Under the pieces are notes generated by a model. That model ran no database searches. It was not told the origin of the DNA and was given only the letters and a program-made list of their open reading frames with translations. This document shows positions 28,201-39,400 of a stretch of DNA of 64,000 nucleotides, piece after piece. The stretch lies in the NCBI GenBank assembly GCA_947172415.1, contig OX359193.1:6752501-6816500 (forward strand), read 5' to 3'. Source of the stretch: Chondrosia reniformis. Its lineage: Eukaryota; Porifera; Demospongiae; Chondrillida; Chondrillidae. The translations under genes and the position numbers were made by a program. How positions within the stretch are numbered: position 1 is the stretch's first letter; each line of letters opens with the position of its first letter.

Positions 28201-31200
28201 GGCAAAGGCAGTGGTTTCAACAACAGTTCCAGCTGGTTCTTCTTCTGGTACTCTACCTTGATATACATTTGGGTCTGCTACTGGTGGATTATCATTAATA
28301 TCTTCTACAATGATAGATACTTCGGTATAAGCAGTATTAGGGGGGCTTCCGTGGTCCTGTGCTCCGACTGTAAAGTTGTATAGGCTGTATGTTTCCCTGT
28401 CAAGGTGATCTAACAGATATATCTCACCAGTTGACAAGACAGCAAAGTTTGAAATTACAGAAGTCAGGGAGGGATAGGCAGGATGACTAGAGGATATGAA
28501 ATAGGTAATTCTGCTGTTACCATTAGCAACTCCATCTACATCTACACCTCTATCAGCATCGGTTGCAGACACACTTGGGGAGGGAACACTGAAGTTACTG
28601 CCCTCGGTTATCCTAAATGAATACTGTGACCGCAAAAATTTTGGGGAATTGTCATTAACATCTTCCAATCTCACTGTATAGGACATACTGAATGAATCTG
28701 GATACGTTGGCACTGTATTGACATCAGTTACTGTAATGGTAATGTTGTATTCATCAGGAAAGGTATCGGCATCCAGTACCTCAGCTGCCTCAACAAATCC
28801 TTGCGAGTTGATGCGGAAGACACTGTTATCTGGAGTAATCTCATAAGTTTTGACTGCATTGGTATCATCATCACTAGCTACTACATGAAAAACAAGTCTA
28901 GATGTATTTCTAGTTTCTGTGTCCTCTGAAATGAACAGTAAAGGTCCAACTGGAGAAACAATGGCAGGTTGTTCATCGTTAATGTCTTGCACTGACAATG
29001 TAACACTTGTAAGCACAGTTGTGCCATCTCTACCCTTTGCCTGCACTTCAATTGTGATAGTTTGAGAAGTCTCAAAATCTGGTGAATCTGTGAGTGTCAA
29101 ATTTCCTGACATTTGCTCTACTGTGATTCCCTTACCTCTGTCTACAAGTGGAATTTCGTATATAATAGGATCATTGTCATCTAGATCAAAGGCTGTCACA
29201 GTACCGATTAATAAAGGTACTATAACATTTTCCTGGACTGGGCCAAAAGAATAAGTTGTGTTTGTAAATGCTATTCCATTATCATTAATATCTGTCACAC
29301 TTATTTCAAAGGAAATAGGAACAACATGAGTTCCGTCTGAAACTAGTACCTCAACTCTAAAGCTGATCCCTGGCTCACCTTCACGATCAATTTCTTTGTC
29401 GGTAGCAAGAAGCTGGCCATTACTACTGATACTCAGATACTCATCTCCCTCAATAATTTCAAACGTTAACACAGAAACAGTGTCAACATCCATAGCAATT
29501 ATTTGAATGCCAACAGCATGGCCCTGTGTCAGGCCTTCTAAAATCTGAAATGGCCCAGAGGGATTAGTTGTAACCATTGGAGGATTGTCATCCACATCAA
29601 GTATGGTAGCACTCACTGTAACCTCTATATCAGCCCCGTAATTATCAGTGATTCTAACAACTACAGTAGCAGACTGATAATCTTCAAAATTAATAGCATT
29701 AACAAGCCCCAACCTCCATAAAAACTGCTGAGATTGAGCAGAACCATCACTTTGAATTAGGGTTGAGCTGAGCATAAAGAAGCCGAACAGATCTGGTGGG
29801 GTAACCGATGTAATATTTGCAGTTACCTGATTGGTCATGCCTTGATCATTATCACTGGCAGTTATTCTAATGAAAGCATTAGGATCTTCTTCATTAAAAG
29901 TCCAATTGTAAATCGTTTGAGCAGTAAGGTTGTGATCATTAACTGGTATAAGATCTATTTCTGCTGTACTCTGAATACCTAAGGCATTTCTTATATCAGT
30001 TGCCTGGAAACTCACAACACTTTGAAATGGAGGAACACCAAGGAATTCATCCATTGTATTATTGTACTGTATGGACCTTAAAAGACTTTGATAGGTGCTT
30101 AGTGGGCCTGCTCCAGTGAAGATGTAAGTAAGAGAGTTCGTTACATTGGTTATATCTATAGTCACTGTGATAGCATTAGCTGACAAAATTGTAGTGTCAA
30201 ACAGCAAGTTTTCCTCTATTTGAGGATTCTGTAAAACAACTCTCAATTCCCTTAAGACTTCATCATCAGCATCTGTGATGGTACCCAAGGGACTAATGTA
30301 AATGGGTGAACTTCCTTCAATAAACTCAACTTGCGTATCGTTATCGGGAAAGAGAGTTATGACTGGGAAATCAATTTCTGGATTCAATGTGATGAATGCC
30401 ATGGCAGTGGAAACCAGTTCTCCATCAGAAACAGACACTTCTACAATAGGATACAGAATATTTTCCAGTTGGCCACTGATTCTGTAGGTAGCAGAGGCCA
30501 GCACACTTTGATATACTGAGTGATCTGCAGTACCACTGATCTGAACAGACCTACCACCACTGCCGGTAATCAGTACACCACTGCCTGAGACTGCCAGAGA
30601 TTCTATTCTACCAGGAACTTCTGCTGTAACAATAGTAATATTCATTGAAGAGAATTGTGTTCCATCGACATCATCTAGCTGAAAGGTATTTCCGGTAATT
30701 GACACACTTGGACCTGACTCTATGTAGATGGGTGCAGAATTGAACCCAGGAGTAGAAAGATCAAGATCAATATTAGGTGGATCATTGACACGGGTTACAA
30801 GAACGTAAGAGAAAGCAGTGTTACTATCAAAGATGTTGTCATTGATAGAAAATGCAATAGCTCTGCTATTATCTCCATGAATGCATAGCTCAGTACAAGT
30901 GCTTGGTTCTGGAGCAACATTTTCGTAAGTAACACTCCTTAAAGCCTCTATAAGAACACTCTCATTAGTACTCCCTTGACTTAGAATGATCAGCCTGAAG
31001 AGTTCATCGACATTCCGTCTTGTTACTACATAATTAGGACTTAGCGGAACATCTATGATATCTTCTCCATTTCTGCCTCCTCTTACTTCGATGTCAATTC
31101 TGGAAATGATACTATTTGTATCTTCATCAGTAAATCCTGGATCTGTGCAGATTTCCACTGGTGGCCCGTCCTCAAAATATTCACTGGGCACATCACATGG

Positions 31201-34200
31201 ACCATCAACGGCATTAAAAGTAGTATTTTCTCCAGCACTTAAGTCCAGCTCTGGTATCTTGTTGTTAATGTCATTTACCATTACTATCACTACGGCAAAT
31301 CCTGTTTGGTTGAATGCATCAGAGGCTTCAAGAATAAACTCGTACCTTTCTTTTTCTACAAAGTTAGTTGTGAAGTTGATGGTAATTATGCCATCATTGT
31401 CAACATAAAATCCATCACTCTCAAGTCCAGTCAAATGATAGACAATGTTTATGCTATCAGGGTCAGTAGCGGTAAGGGTCCCAATTTCTAGAGGATATAT
31501 ATTATCTTCATTAACATCAAGTGTATACTCAGTTGAAGCAAATTCAGGAGGTTCATCATCAGTGTTAATCACATTTAGAGTTATGACTCCATCACCAACA
31601 TTCAATCCATCATCCATAGTGATATATACACTTATTTGTTGATAGGTCTCAAAATCAAGGCCGGGGAAAGTAATTTCTAATTGGAACTGACCATCTGTAG
31701 CTGTTTGTGGCGGGCTAGGCAATCTGATTTGTGGGACTGCAATAATATTTCCATTACTCTCCATTCTAACAATAGCTAGTGCAAAGTTAGTAGGCAAATT
31801 GTCACCATCTACAACTCTGAATCCAGTGATTGGTGAAGTTGATCCTTCTGTGACAGATTTTGTGGAAGTGGATCTCCTGAGGGATGGGGTAAGATCGTTT
31901 TCATTAATTAATCTTGTAATGAGTCGAATGCTGTCAATATTGCAGGGGAGGTTGCTATCATGAACAGCTTGCACCTGGAAAAATGTATCAAAAGACCTAG
32001 GCTGACCTACTCCTTCATAATCAACGTCTCGTTTCAAAATGACATTAGTTCCATTTAATTCATAAAAAAGATGGCCAATGCCACTACCAGTGTTTATAAA
32101 CACATCATACTCACCATGGCTTCCACTGTCTCTATCAGACACCGGTAAGGTATCAACCACCTCACCTATCAAGGTCAACTCACTCAGATCAATCTCACGA
32201 GTTCCACTCTGAAATTCAGGGCAGAAATCGTTTGAAAATCTTGGATTAATAATTGTCAAAATTGTATCATTAGGAATTCCTCTACCAGGGACGACCAGCC
32301 AGTCAACATAGCGTGTTCTTTCATCAGGTTCAGCGTTTTGATTTCCATCTCTGATTGTGTCTTTAAAGATAAGCATCTTCATTGCTTCAATGAACGACTC
32401 GATGGGTGCTTCTTGAGATGTTCCTGTTTGCACCTTTGCACTCAAGATAACTATATCAAGTGCAATATTAATTTCTACAGATATCAGTGGATCGTTGTAA
32501 GGGAGTGTAGCAAGAGTTAAATATTCACTATCATCTGCAACATCTCTCAGTTTTGCTGTGACTGTCTGCAGGTTCCTCACAGATGGATCAACTACTCTTA
32601 TTCCAGTCACATTTACAATGAAAAATTCCGGTTCCTCTTGTAAGTAGAAAGTTGTAAAGTTCTCGTTGGGATCATCAAGGATTATGATGTTACGTGATCG
32701 CACAACAATGATATCAATGGATAAGGACGCCTCTGCCATATGTTCACCATTATCAAAGAACAAATTAATGTTTCTCTCACTTCGATTAGGAAGCTCTTCT
32801 TCTGTCTTGCTGTGGAAATAAAAGAGGGATTTTAGCAACTCTCTGTAGGTCTCCAGACTCCCATTTCCTGAAAACATCAATGAGTGCCCTCTACACCCAC
32901 TGAAATTACCAAATCCTGTAGCTACACAATTGATGCTTGGTGACAAAGTGAAGTTTTCAAGTGAAATGTATTCAAACTCTGGCTCAAACACTTCTACTAA
33001 AGTTATATTCATTTCTAAGATGTATGGTGTATCATCATCAATGATGTCACTTTGCGGTCCAATGGGAAGGTAGGTCCTGGATCCCTCCACATATGAAGCT
33101 ATCCTATCTGCACTAGGAATAGTGGCATCTAGGTAGACAATCAGCTGATCCTCTGTGGAGGTGACAGTAACCTCAGTATAGGTTTTGGGCAAATTTTCGT
33201 TCTGTCCATCAAAAACTGTAAACTCTATCCTTCTAACACCAGGTGGTGGTTCTGTGCTACGAATTCCATAAACAACTCCATTCAGAATAGTCAGAAACTC
33301 AGCTCTTGAAGCAGTGGAAGAGGTAAGAACAATGCTAGAGTCGCTGCGTTCAGTTACAACTACACCCAGTTGTGCTATTCGTTCATCTGTTATGACTATG
33401 GTGAGCCCCTCATCTACTGGTGTAAAATCTACAACATTTATTTCAATTCTCTCGACTCTAACAAATCGTTCCTGTACATTAGCAGGTACTGTAGAGTCGA
33501 ACTGTAGAATGTCATCATCCCTAATAGATCTCCCTGTACTCACAATACGTTTTGTGACAGAGGGTGTTTCAGCTTCACTGATTGTAATTGCATAATTAAG
33601 ACCCTCTTGATTAGCTCCATTAGCATCCAGTATGGGTCTTTCCAGGTTTCCAATAGCAGATATCACTAGACTTCTTTCTGGTCCTCTTGTGCCAGCTTCA
33701 TCAGTTACTATAAGTCTAATTGTTATACTGTCACCAGGTTGTAGGTTATAGGAGAGGTATATTAGACTTCTCAAATAGTCTTGGTACGTTTGAAGAGAAT
33801 AGTCTCCATTAAATGCTAGTGTTCTTGTTGCTGGATTGTATAACTCAGTCAGAGCATGACTAGTCAGATTTGAGAAGATGATGCTACCACACGCTGCCAT
33901 ACACTTTAACTCTTCAATGGACAGGCTCCTCCTGAAAAGCACCAATTTTGCAACACTTCCACCTTTGAGAAAGTGCATTTGCTCAAATGCCTCACCACCA
34001 ATTGTTCCAATAATATTTGGGATGTCAGGTGTGATGTAAATGTCATAGGGCAAGTCTGGATAGTTGGTCCCAGATGCTGTATTTGTAAACTGCCTTCCAG
34101 TCTCATCATAATAAATAACCTGCCATACTTGGTATATGTTTCCATCCAAATAATAAAAGCAGCTCCTACCTTGGCATACCACAGCAATGAAGTGCCAATC

Positions 34201-36021
34201 TCCACCAAGAAGTAGATGAGTACTTGGTCTTCCATCAGGGAAGGTTTCTGAGGAGAAAAATACTACCCTTACTTGTTGAGATATTGAGGCTCCAACAAAA
34301 GTACGAGGTTCACCTACTAGAAAATCACGTCTGTATCTAAACTCCAGTCTATTTTTGGTGGTCAAGAAAGAGAAATATGTATCCTCGCTGTCAGATTCAG
34401 TCATGCTGAAAATATATTCTGCTTCACCTGCACCTGTAACATACCTGACCCAACCAGCAAAGGTGAACTCATTGTTCACAAATGGTTGGACCACAGCACT
34501 TCGTACACTCTCACTAAGGTTCACTGGATTAGCTGTTGCATCTACTTCTCGGACTTGCCTAAAGTCAATTGCTGGGATATCGAGATTTAAGGTACCCATG
34601 TCTGGGTTAGTCAATATAGCCCCTTCAAACAGGTCAATATAATCATTGAAACTACAAACATCTGCATAAGTCAGTGTATCGTCATCACAACAACCATAAG
34701 GGTTAGGGTAATCTGCTCCTGAAGGATGTTCAATCTTGACCTCACCTTCCAGCAGATTATTACTGTCTTCATCTATTATGTCAAATTGTTCATCAAGAAA
34801 GGTCATATTTTCCGGTGGGTCAATAGTGTGATCGAGAAATGGTCCATAAGGGACCTGACGAATAATGGTGGGGACATCATCATCTACATTCTCAATGCTA
34901 ATCTGTACAGATGTAAAATCCCTGAATCTGCCATCAAAGACAGATACATTTAACAAAAAAAATGGATCTACCAAGGCTTCAAAGTCCTGAGCTATTAGAA
35001 GTGTTATGAAACCTTGACCATTTTCAGTGGTTACATCAAGAATCCCACGATAAGTAGTAGTCAGACTTTCATAGACCAGATTATTAGTACTCACAATATC
35101 ATCATCGTTGGCCACTAGAGGTCCTAGCTTTCGATTGGCAACATTCTCAGTAACAGAGAATTCATAAAAAACTTGAGTAAACATCGGTGGAACATCATTT
35201 ACATCATCTAAAGTCACTATAACTGTAGCTGTAGTAGCTCTTGGCAGTAAAACATTTCCATCAGTGACTACAACCTGAAATGTGAACTGTCTTTCTCCAG
35301 AATTTTCATAGTCAAAAGTAATATTGGGACCAACTCTGATTACACCGGTATTCCTTCCAATAACGAAGAAATCTCTTTCATTCTCTAGGGAATAGGAGAC
35401 TCCATCGCTGTCTGTAGCATTGACTTGCAATACAAATTCACCTTCACCTAAATCTTCTGGTATAAAATCGGAAAGATCTCCTTCAATGACAGGCGAATCA
35501 CTGTTTGCTAGCATTAAGTATAACGTAACTGTTTGAACATTAGAGGCTACGCCGTCAGATGAAACTACTCTGATGGTTATTGATCTCTGTTCGTCACTAA
35601 GATTTATAGCTTCAGAACTATCGTTGACGCAGTATTGCAGACCTTTCAGCACTTCAGCTACTGACGACATGGGAGTGATGGAAAACATCGTCCTATCCGT
35701 TAAAACGTTCTCGCGAATTGCAAACGAGCCACTGGTGGTGATTGTTTCAACGCTGGTGTCAACGGTTCCGACTAATGCTTCAATGGAGACTTCGATTTCA
35801 ACGTCTTCAGAGACATTACCGTTGAAAGTGATCAGACTGGTTTCGTTTTGCGTAACCAGGTCGACTTTTAGCGAGGTTAGGTCAAGATAAAGGGTAGTAG
35901 ATCGTATCATAGCTTCATCTGCAAACAAATCTAGAAAAATATTCTGTCCGCTTGACAACGGGAGCATGCATACTAGCAGAAGAAAACTGGCTGCGGTTCC
36001 ATAGAACCGGTGTATAGCCAT
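7203..36021 (-). CDS. Giant calsyntenin-like cadherin/LamG transmembrane protein
   Basis: Two exons: 36021-8322 (27,700 nt, uninterrupted) and 7909-7203, joined by a 412-bp phase-1 GT-AG intron; about 9,468 aa. The ATG at 36021 is chosen because the frame upstream reaches only a GTG and then a stop; it gives a signal peptide (MAIHRFYGTAASFLLLVCML). The ectodomain mixes cadherin repeats (linkers such as VNDNSP, LNDNMP, ENDNAP; LDRE, DADAG), four LamG-like domains near residues 498-715, 6704-6898, 7943-8135 and 9065 onward, and a second repeat type with TYQxLLxSxxY signatures. The Cys pair after LamG (CMAACG, CLCTCGG, CASSC) followed by that repeat is the calsyntenin arrangement, and the C-terminus is LamG, repeat, TM as in calsyntenins. 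No EGF domain was seen. One TM helix lies near 7306-7240, with a tail of about 12 residues and no catenin-binding region. A furin-type RRKR lies before the TM. Likely a calcium-dependent cell-surface adhesion or spacer protein. Confidence 0.9.
7240..7306 (-). other. Transmembrane helix and short tail of the giant cadherin
   Basis: Exon 2 encodes a Val/Ile/Leu-rich stretch (starts MPYVVVVVIVSTLV) followed by a stop-transfer RKK and only about ten more residues, ending VVVYP. The tail lacks acidic catenin-binding or Trp-Asp kinesin-binding motifs known from classical cadherins and calsyntenins, so any cytoplasmic signalling must use a partner or cleavage. Confidence 0.85.
7386..7397 (-). other. 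Furin-type RRKR site in the juxtamembrane stalk
   Basis: The codons spell R-R-K-R followed by IPYD, about 27 residues before the TM helix in an otherwise polar, acidic linker. A second basic cluster (KKRSVR) lies about 35 residues upstream. This matches the R-X-K/R-R consensus of proprotein convertases, so the ectodomain may be shed or held as a processed heterodimer. Cleavage itself is inferred. Confidence 0.6.
7760..8830 (-). other. LamG-like domain 4, split by the only intron
   Basis: A concanavalin-like fold signature (FYFFSWVKIDRSESGYLIS ... FHLVVVSF) begins in exon 1 and continues across the 8321-7910 intron into exon 2 (DVRLVVAGRA ... GAMVFVF). It is followed by the CASSC cysteine pair and a last TARDYLEIFQTLLYTN repeat before the membrane. 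The LamG-Cys-repeat-TM ending is what calsyntenins show. Confidence 0.6.
11620..12195 (-). other. LamG-like domain 3 of the giant cadherin
   Basis: Residues about 7943-8135. Visible LamG signatures include the strand LITLDRSVFP, HHWVFSYNP and GGIFTSYYFHQKTLNESE, ending in CLCTCGG. A calsyntenin-type repeat (SNYSELLREIHYENHL) follows immediately, then several more repeats of the same type down to about 10.1 kb. Confidence 0.65.
15330..15910 (-). other. LamG-like domain 2 of the giant cadherin
   Basis: Residues about 6704-6898. It begins after the long central cadherin run, with LPADLYLLDGRTDTG, FSVITWYS, the GFRANIWIVICLEV core strand and LLIGSSQFANYYGQ. It is more diverged than domains 1 and 3, so the call rests on strand pattern and on the calsyntenin-type repeats that follow it. 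Confidence 0.5.
16060..22640 (-). other. Central run of about 20 cadherin repeats
   Basis: Residues about 4460-6655. Nearly back-to-back repeats of about 105-115 residues, each with the inter-domain calcium linker (INDVAP, ENDNSP, LNDNMP, VNDHEP, RNDEAP, LNDNPP, VNDNEP, INDNAP, RNDNAP and others), an acidic DxD pair (AMDADAG, QASDADSG, TAIDIDSG) and an LDRE-like motif. I counted about 20 by eye. Calcium binding should make this stretch a stiff rod. Confidence 0.85.
27380..28230 (-). other. Non-cadherin insert of unknown fold in the giant cadherin
   Basis: Between a cadherin linker (INDNPPVADP) and the next recognisable repeat (SPLDINVIDPDEIDNGRL) lie about 280 residues without cadherin signatures, rich in aromatic, Asn and Cys residues (CQFIDINGTHATINEV, YECTLKGGQSLTLNEEY, GQCYVIYGPL, CTSTSDCTYP). 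At least seven cysteines suggest disulphides. I do not recognise the fold. Confidence 0.6.
33875..34530 (-). other. LamG-like domain 1 of the giant cadherin
   Basis: Residues about 498-715. Clear LamG/concanavalin signatures: FTFAGWVRYV, LGGDWHFIAVVCQGRSCFYY, DGNIYQVW, GGSVAKLVLFRRSLSIEE, ending in CMAACG. It follows two cadherin repeats and is followed by calsyntenin-type repeats (LQTYQDYLRSLIYLSYN). Two cadherins, LamG, Cys pair, repeat is the calsyntenin ectodomain order. Confidence 0.75.
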
Positions 36022-36459
36022 CCTTCGGGGGATCGTCTGCACCAACTTCGATTAAACGAGCCTAGCCAAGTAATAATAGTTAAATAGATTTTAAAAGACA
36101 TGTTTCAGAATTCAATGCATTAAATAATACAGTGGTGTTTAATTACTGCAGTGTAATTTGCAAACTGCAAATGTTTAGGATATAGACATTTATTTAAAAA
36201 CTCACTTGTTTCAGATCGAGTATTCACTGCAGCACGCCCCTCAGGAAAATGAACTTCACCTTTGAATACAGAACTGTAGTCAGTAAACTTATCGGCCAGC
36301 TGTGAATCTAATTCATTCAATGACATTCACTTACGCCCTACAACAACACAAAGTAGGTGTAACGAGATTCATTTGAGATACAATCATATTCATTTGTGTA
36401 CGGAATTTGCTCTAGGAAGATGGCCTGAGTTATTACGCAATTGGGCGCCAGAATAGAAA
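36022..36459. promoter_or_regulatory. Divergent promoter region between cadherin and RFC4
   Basis: The 438 bp between the cadherin ATG (36021, minus) and the RFC4 ATG (36460, plus) must hold both promoters and 5' UTRs. It contains one candidate minus-strand exon (36326-36206). I see no convincing TATA box for either gene. Confidence 0.5.
36206..36326 (-). CDS. Candidate small exon upstream of the cadherin gene
   Basis: An ATG at 36326 opens 40 codons (MSLNELDSQLADKFTDYSSV...) that run into a strong donor (ACAA then GTGAGT). Joining to acceptors at about 36165 gives only short open tails. Joining to the cadherin exon does not keep the cadherin frame. It may be a 5' UTR exon of the cadherin with a uORF, or a small independent gene. 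I recognise no family. Confidence 0.25.
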
Positions 36460-39400
36460 ATGGACGCATTCCTGAAAGGAGGAACGATAAAATCAACAAA
36501 GCAAGCGAAATCTGCAAGTAGCAAGCCAGATGTAATCCTAGTGCCATGGGTTGAAAAATAGTACGTAAAAGTAGTTATTAATTTCGTGAGCCCTTTAATA
36601 ATAATAATTATTGTTCTTTAGCTTCAAATCACTATGCGTATCGTGCTACGTGTGCAGAGTAATTTAAAGGCCTTACTTGTGTCTTGATTAATTCCTTAAT
36701 AGTCGCCCAAAGTCCGTTGAAGAGGTAATATTTCAGGATGAGGTTGTGAGTGTTCTTGCCAAGACGATTAAAGGAGCTGATGTAAGTGCCATAACACAGG
36801 ACCTAGTTTGCGTTACGAGCACACTGGAGCAGTGGAATTGAACGTGTCACATATAGAACAATAATCTATATATATGCAGTTTCCAAACTTCTTGTTTTAC
36901 GGGCCGCCAGGAACTGGTAAGACCTCTACAATGCTTGCGGCTGCCAGAGAACTCTTTGGGTGAGCTAGTCCATCCAAGAGACATTGCATTAAGTCATTTA
37001 GACTTCAGTTTTTGTTGTTGTGATGTTACTTGCAGGGCGGAAATGATGAAGAACAGAGTCCTGGAGTTAAATGCCTCTGATGAAAGAGGAATACAAGTGA
37101 GTCTATATGATATATCATTATAGGGTTTACCCCATACTCTGATAATAGGATTTACCCCACACTCTGATAATAGGGTTTACCCCACACTCTGATAATAGGG
37201 TTTGCCCCACCCTCTAATAATAGGATTTACCTCCCACATTAATATGTACTCTAAGAAAATCAACTGGTGTTTATACGTATATCATTTGAAATTGTTCTCA
37301 GGTGGTAAGAGAAAAAGTGAAGACCTTTGCACAATACGCTGTATCTTCAAAGAGACCCGAGTGAGTTGGTTACTGTGCACATATGTATATGAACACAGTG
37401 CTGCACTATAGCTCATGAATATCATTATACTGTAGTGGCCAGTTCTGTCCGCCTCTCAAGCTAATTATATTGGATGAGGCAGATTCAATGACAGAAAGTG
37501 CTCAGGTAGAGTGCATGCTACAATGAGCTAACACTGCATCTCCACACTATATGAACTGTCTCAAAGAAAATTCTTCAGACCTATGAATAATCTAAAACAC
37601 CAATTTCCTATAGATTTGGTTGACATCAATGTGAGGCTAATGGAAAATACGTACTTACAATAAACTGTTTCCTGGAGTTTTTACTTTCGAGCCTAGGATG
37701 AGGATACCAATAATTTCCTTCCTTTCTCCACTGGGTCACCATAAATTAAATAGGTACACTAAATAATCCCAAGTATTTAGCTAACTGTGAGATTAAGGAA
37801 TATACTAGAATCTCATTGTCACATTTCTTTGTTGCTAGGCTGCTCTCAGAAGAACAATGGAGAAAGAATCAAAAACCACAAGGTTTTGCCTGATTTGTAA
37901 CTACATCAGTAGGTTCGTATGTATGAAACACGATCCAATTATATGTGCACACATCACCAATAGTATTATTAACAATTTTAGGGTAACAGTTTATGAATAG
38001 CTAACTACATCAATGTGCAGTCTATATGATAAAGTATAGTTTGACCATACGTTATATATTAGAGAGGAAACCTTAGTGAGATATCCACACTTACACAATA
38101 TGTATTCTTATATTTTAAGGCATATTATAATCATGCTTGTATGTGTTATACATCTGAGCAGAGCACTGTATTTCATACCTGTCTCATCTTTTCATCCATT
38201 CCTCAAAGAGGTTATCTTGTCTGGTATGAATGTAGGATTATCGAACCCCTCACCTCAAGATGCACGAAATTCAGATTTAAGCCTCTCACTGGTGAAGTTG
38301 TAGAAGCCAAGTTATTGGACATCTGTGCAAAGGAGGGCGTTCAGTGTAGCAAAGAGGTACATATGTGTTAAGAGGCTGTTCTGACTGGTTCAATTAAGTG
38401 TACGTAGTAATGGTTTTGATAGTCTAATTGCATATAATTGTAGGCAGTCAGAGCCTTAGTAGAGACATCGTATGGAGACATGAGAATGGTTAGTTTGAAG
38501 GTAGTACAACTGAACTAATGTTTTCACATCAACTGTGTATATACGTATGGTTTGTGTATTAGGCCATTACAAGCTTACAGAGTGCTGCCAGGTTAAAGGG
38601 TGATGAAGAAATAACGAAGGAGGACATATCTGACATTACTGGGGTATGTACGTCCTCACACCTCCCTTATTTAGAAATTGTACTACAGTGGAACCTCTAT
38701 ATAAAGACACTTTGGTACAAGAGGTTTTGTCCTTGATATAGAGGCCATCCTTTATATATAGAGGCCCTCTATTGTATATTAGAGGTCCTCTTTTATATAG
38801 AGGCTGTCCTTTGTATATTTTATAGAGGCCAATCTTTAATGAGAAGCTCTCCTTTATTTCATTGTTTCCTTGCTGTTTGACCCTAAACATATCTCCAGCA
38901 GACCTGCTTAGAGGGTCTAGTGGAATTGTTTATTAAAAAGGAATTGAGCAGAATGTGATAACAAGTTGACATTCCAATCCTCTGCACATCACTTCAGTAA
39001 ACAGAGTTGGTCTCTTCATCTCTACAGCCATTGTAGGATGTTGTGTCTGAACAGTTGGACTGTATAAGGAGGGACCGCCCCAAAAGTTTACATGCCATAC
39101 CCACCACTCATGAATAATGCATCATATGTTATGCACTTCAATTTAAGTGTACTGTGTTGTGTACAGGTCATTCCAACTGATGTGATTGAGACACTCCTGC
39201 AAAGTTGCTACTCCAATTCATATGACAGAGTACAAAAAACAATTAAGGTATATAATACTGTAATGTGGCCTATATAGTTAAATGTGACTGTATTTTCATT
39301 TCTATGTCCCCTTTAACCACATTCCACTCGCATGCATTACATGGGGTAATACAAAGGGGTATTCCCCAAACCTCTGACTCTATGTTAGTCTGGCAAGCTA

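Noticed and set aside
8263..36045. The many 60-150-codon plus-strand frames opposite the cadherin exon
   Set aside because: Antisense shadows of the long exon; no splice structure, no recognisable domains.
36022..36045. Cadherin start at 36045
   Set aside because: That position is GTG. The first ATG in frame is 36021, directly before the signal peptide, with a stop upstream.
38636..38890. Minus-strand frame with LYIKD/LYKR repeats as a gene
   Set aside because: Created by the degenerate intronic repeat at 38684-38860.
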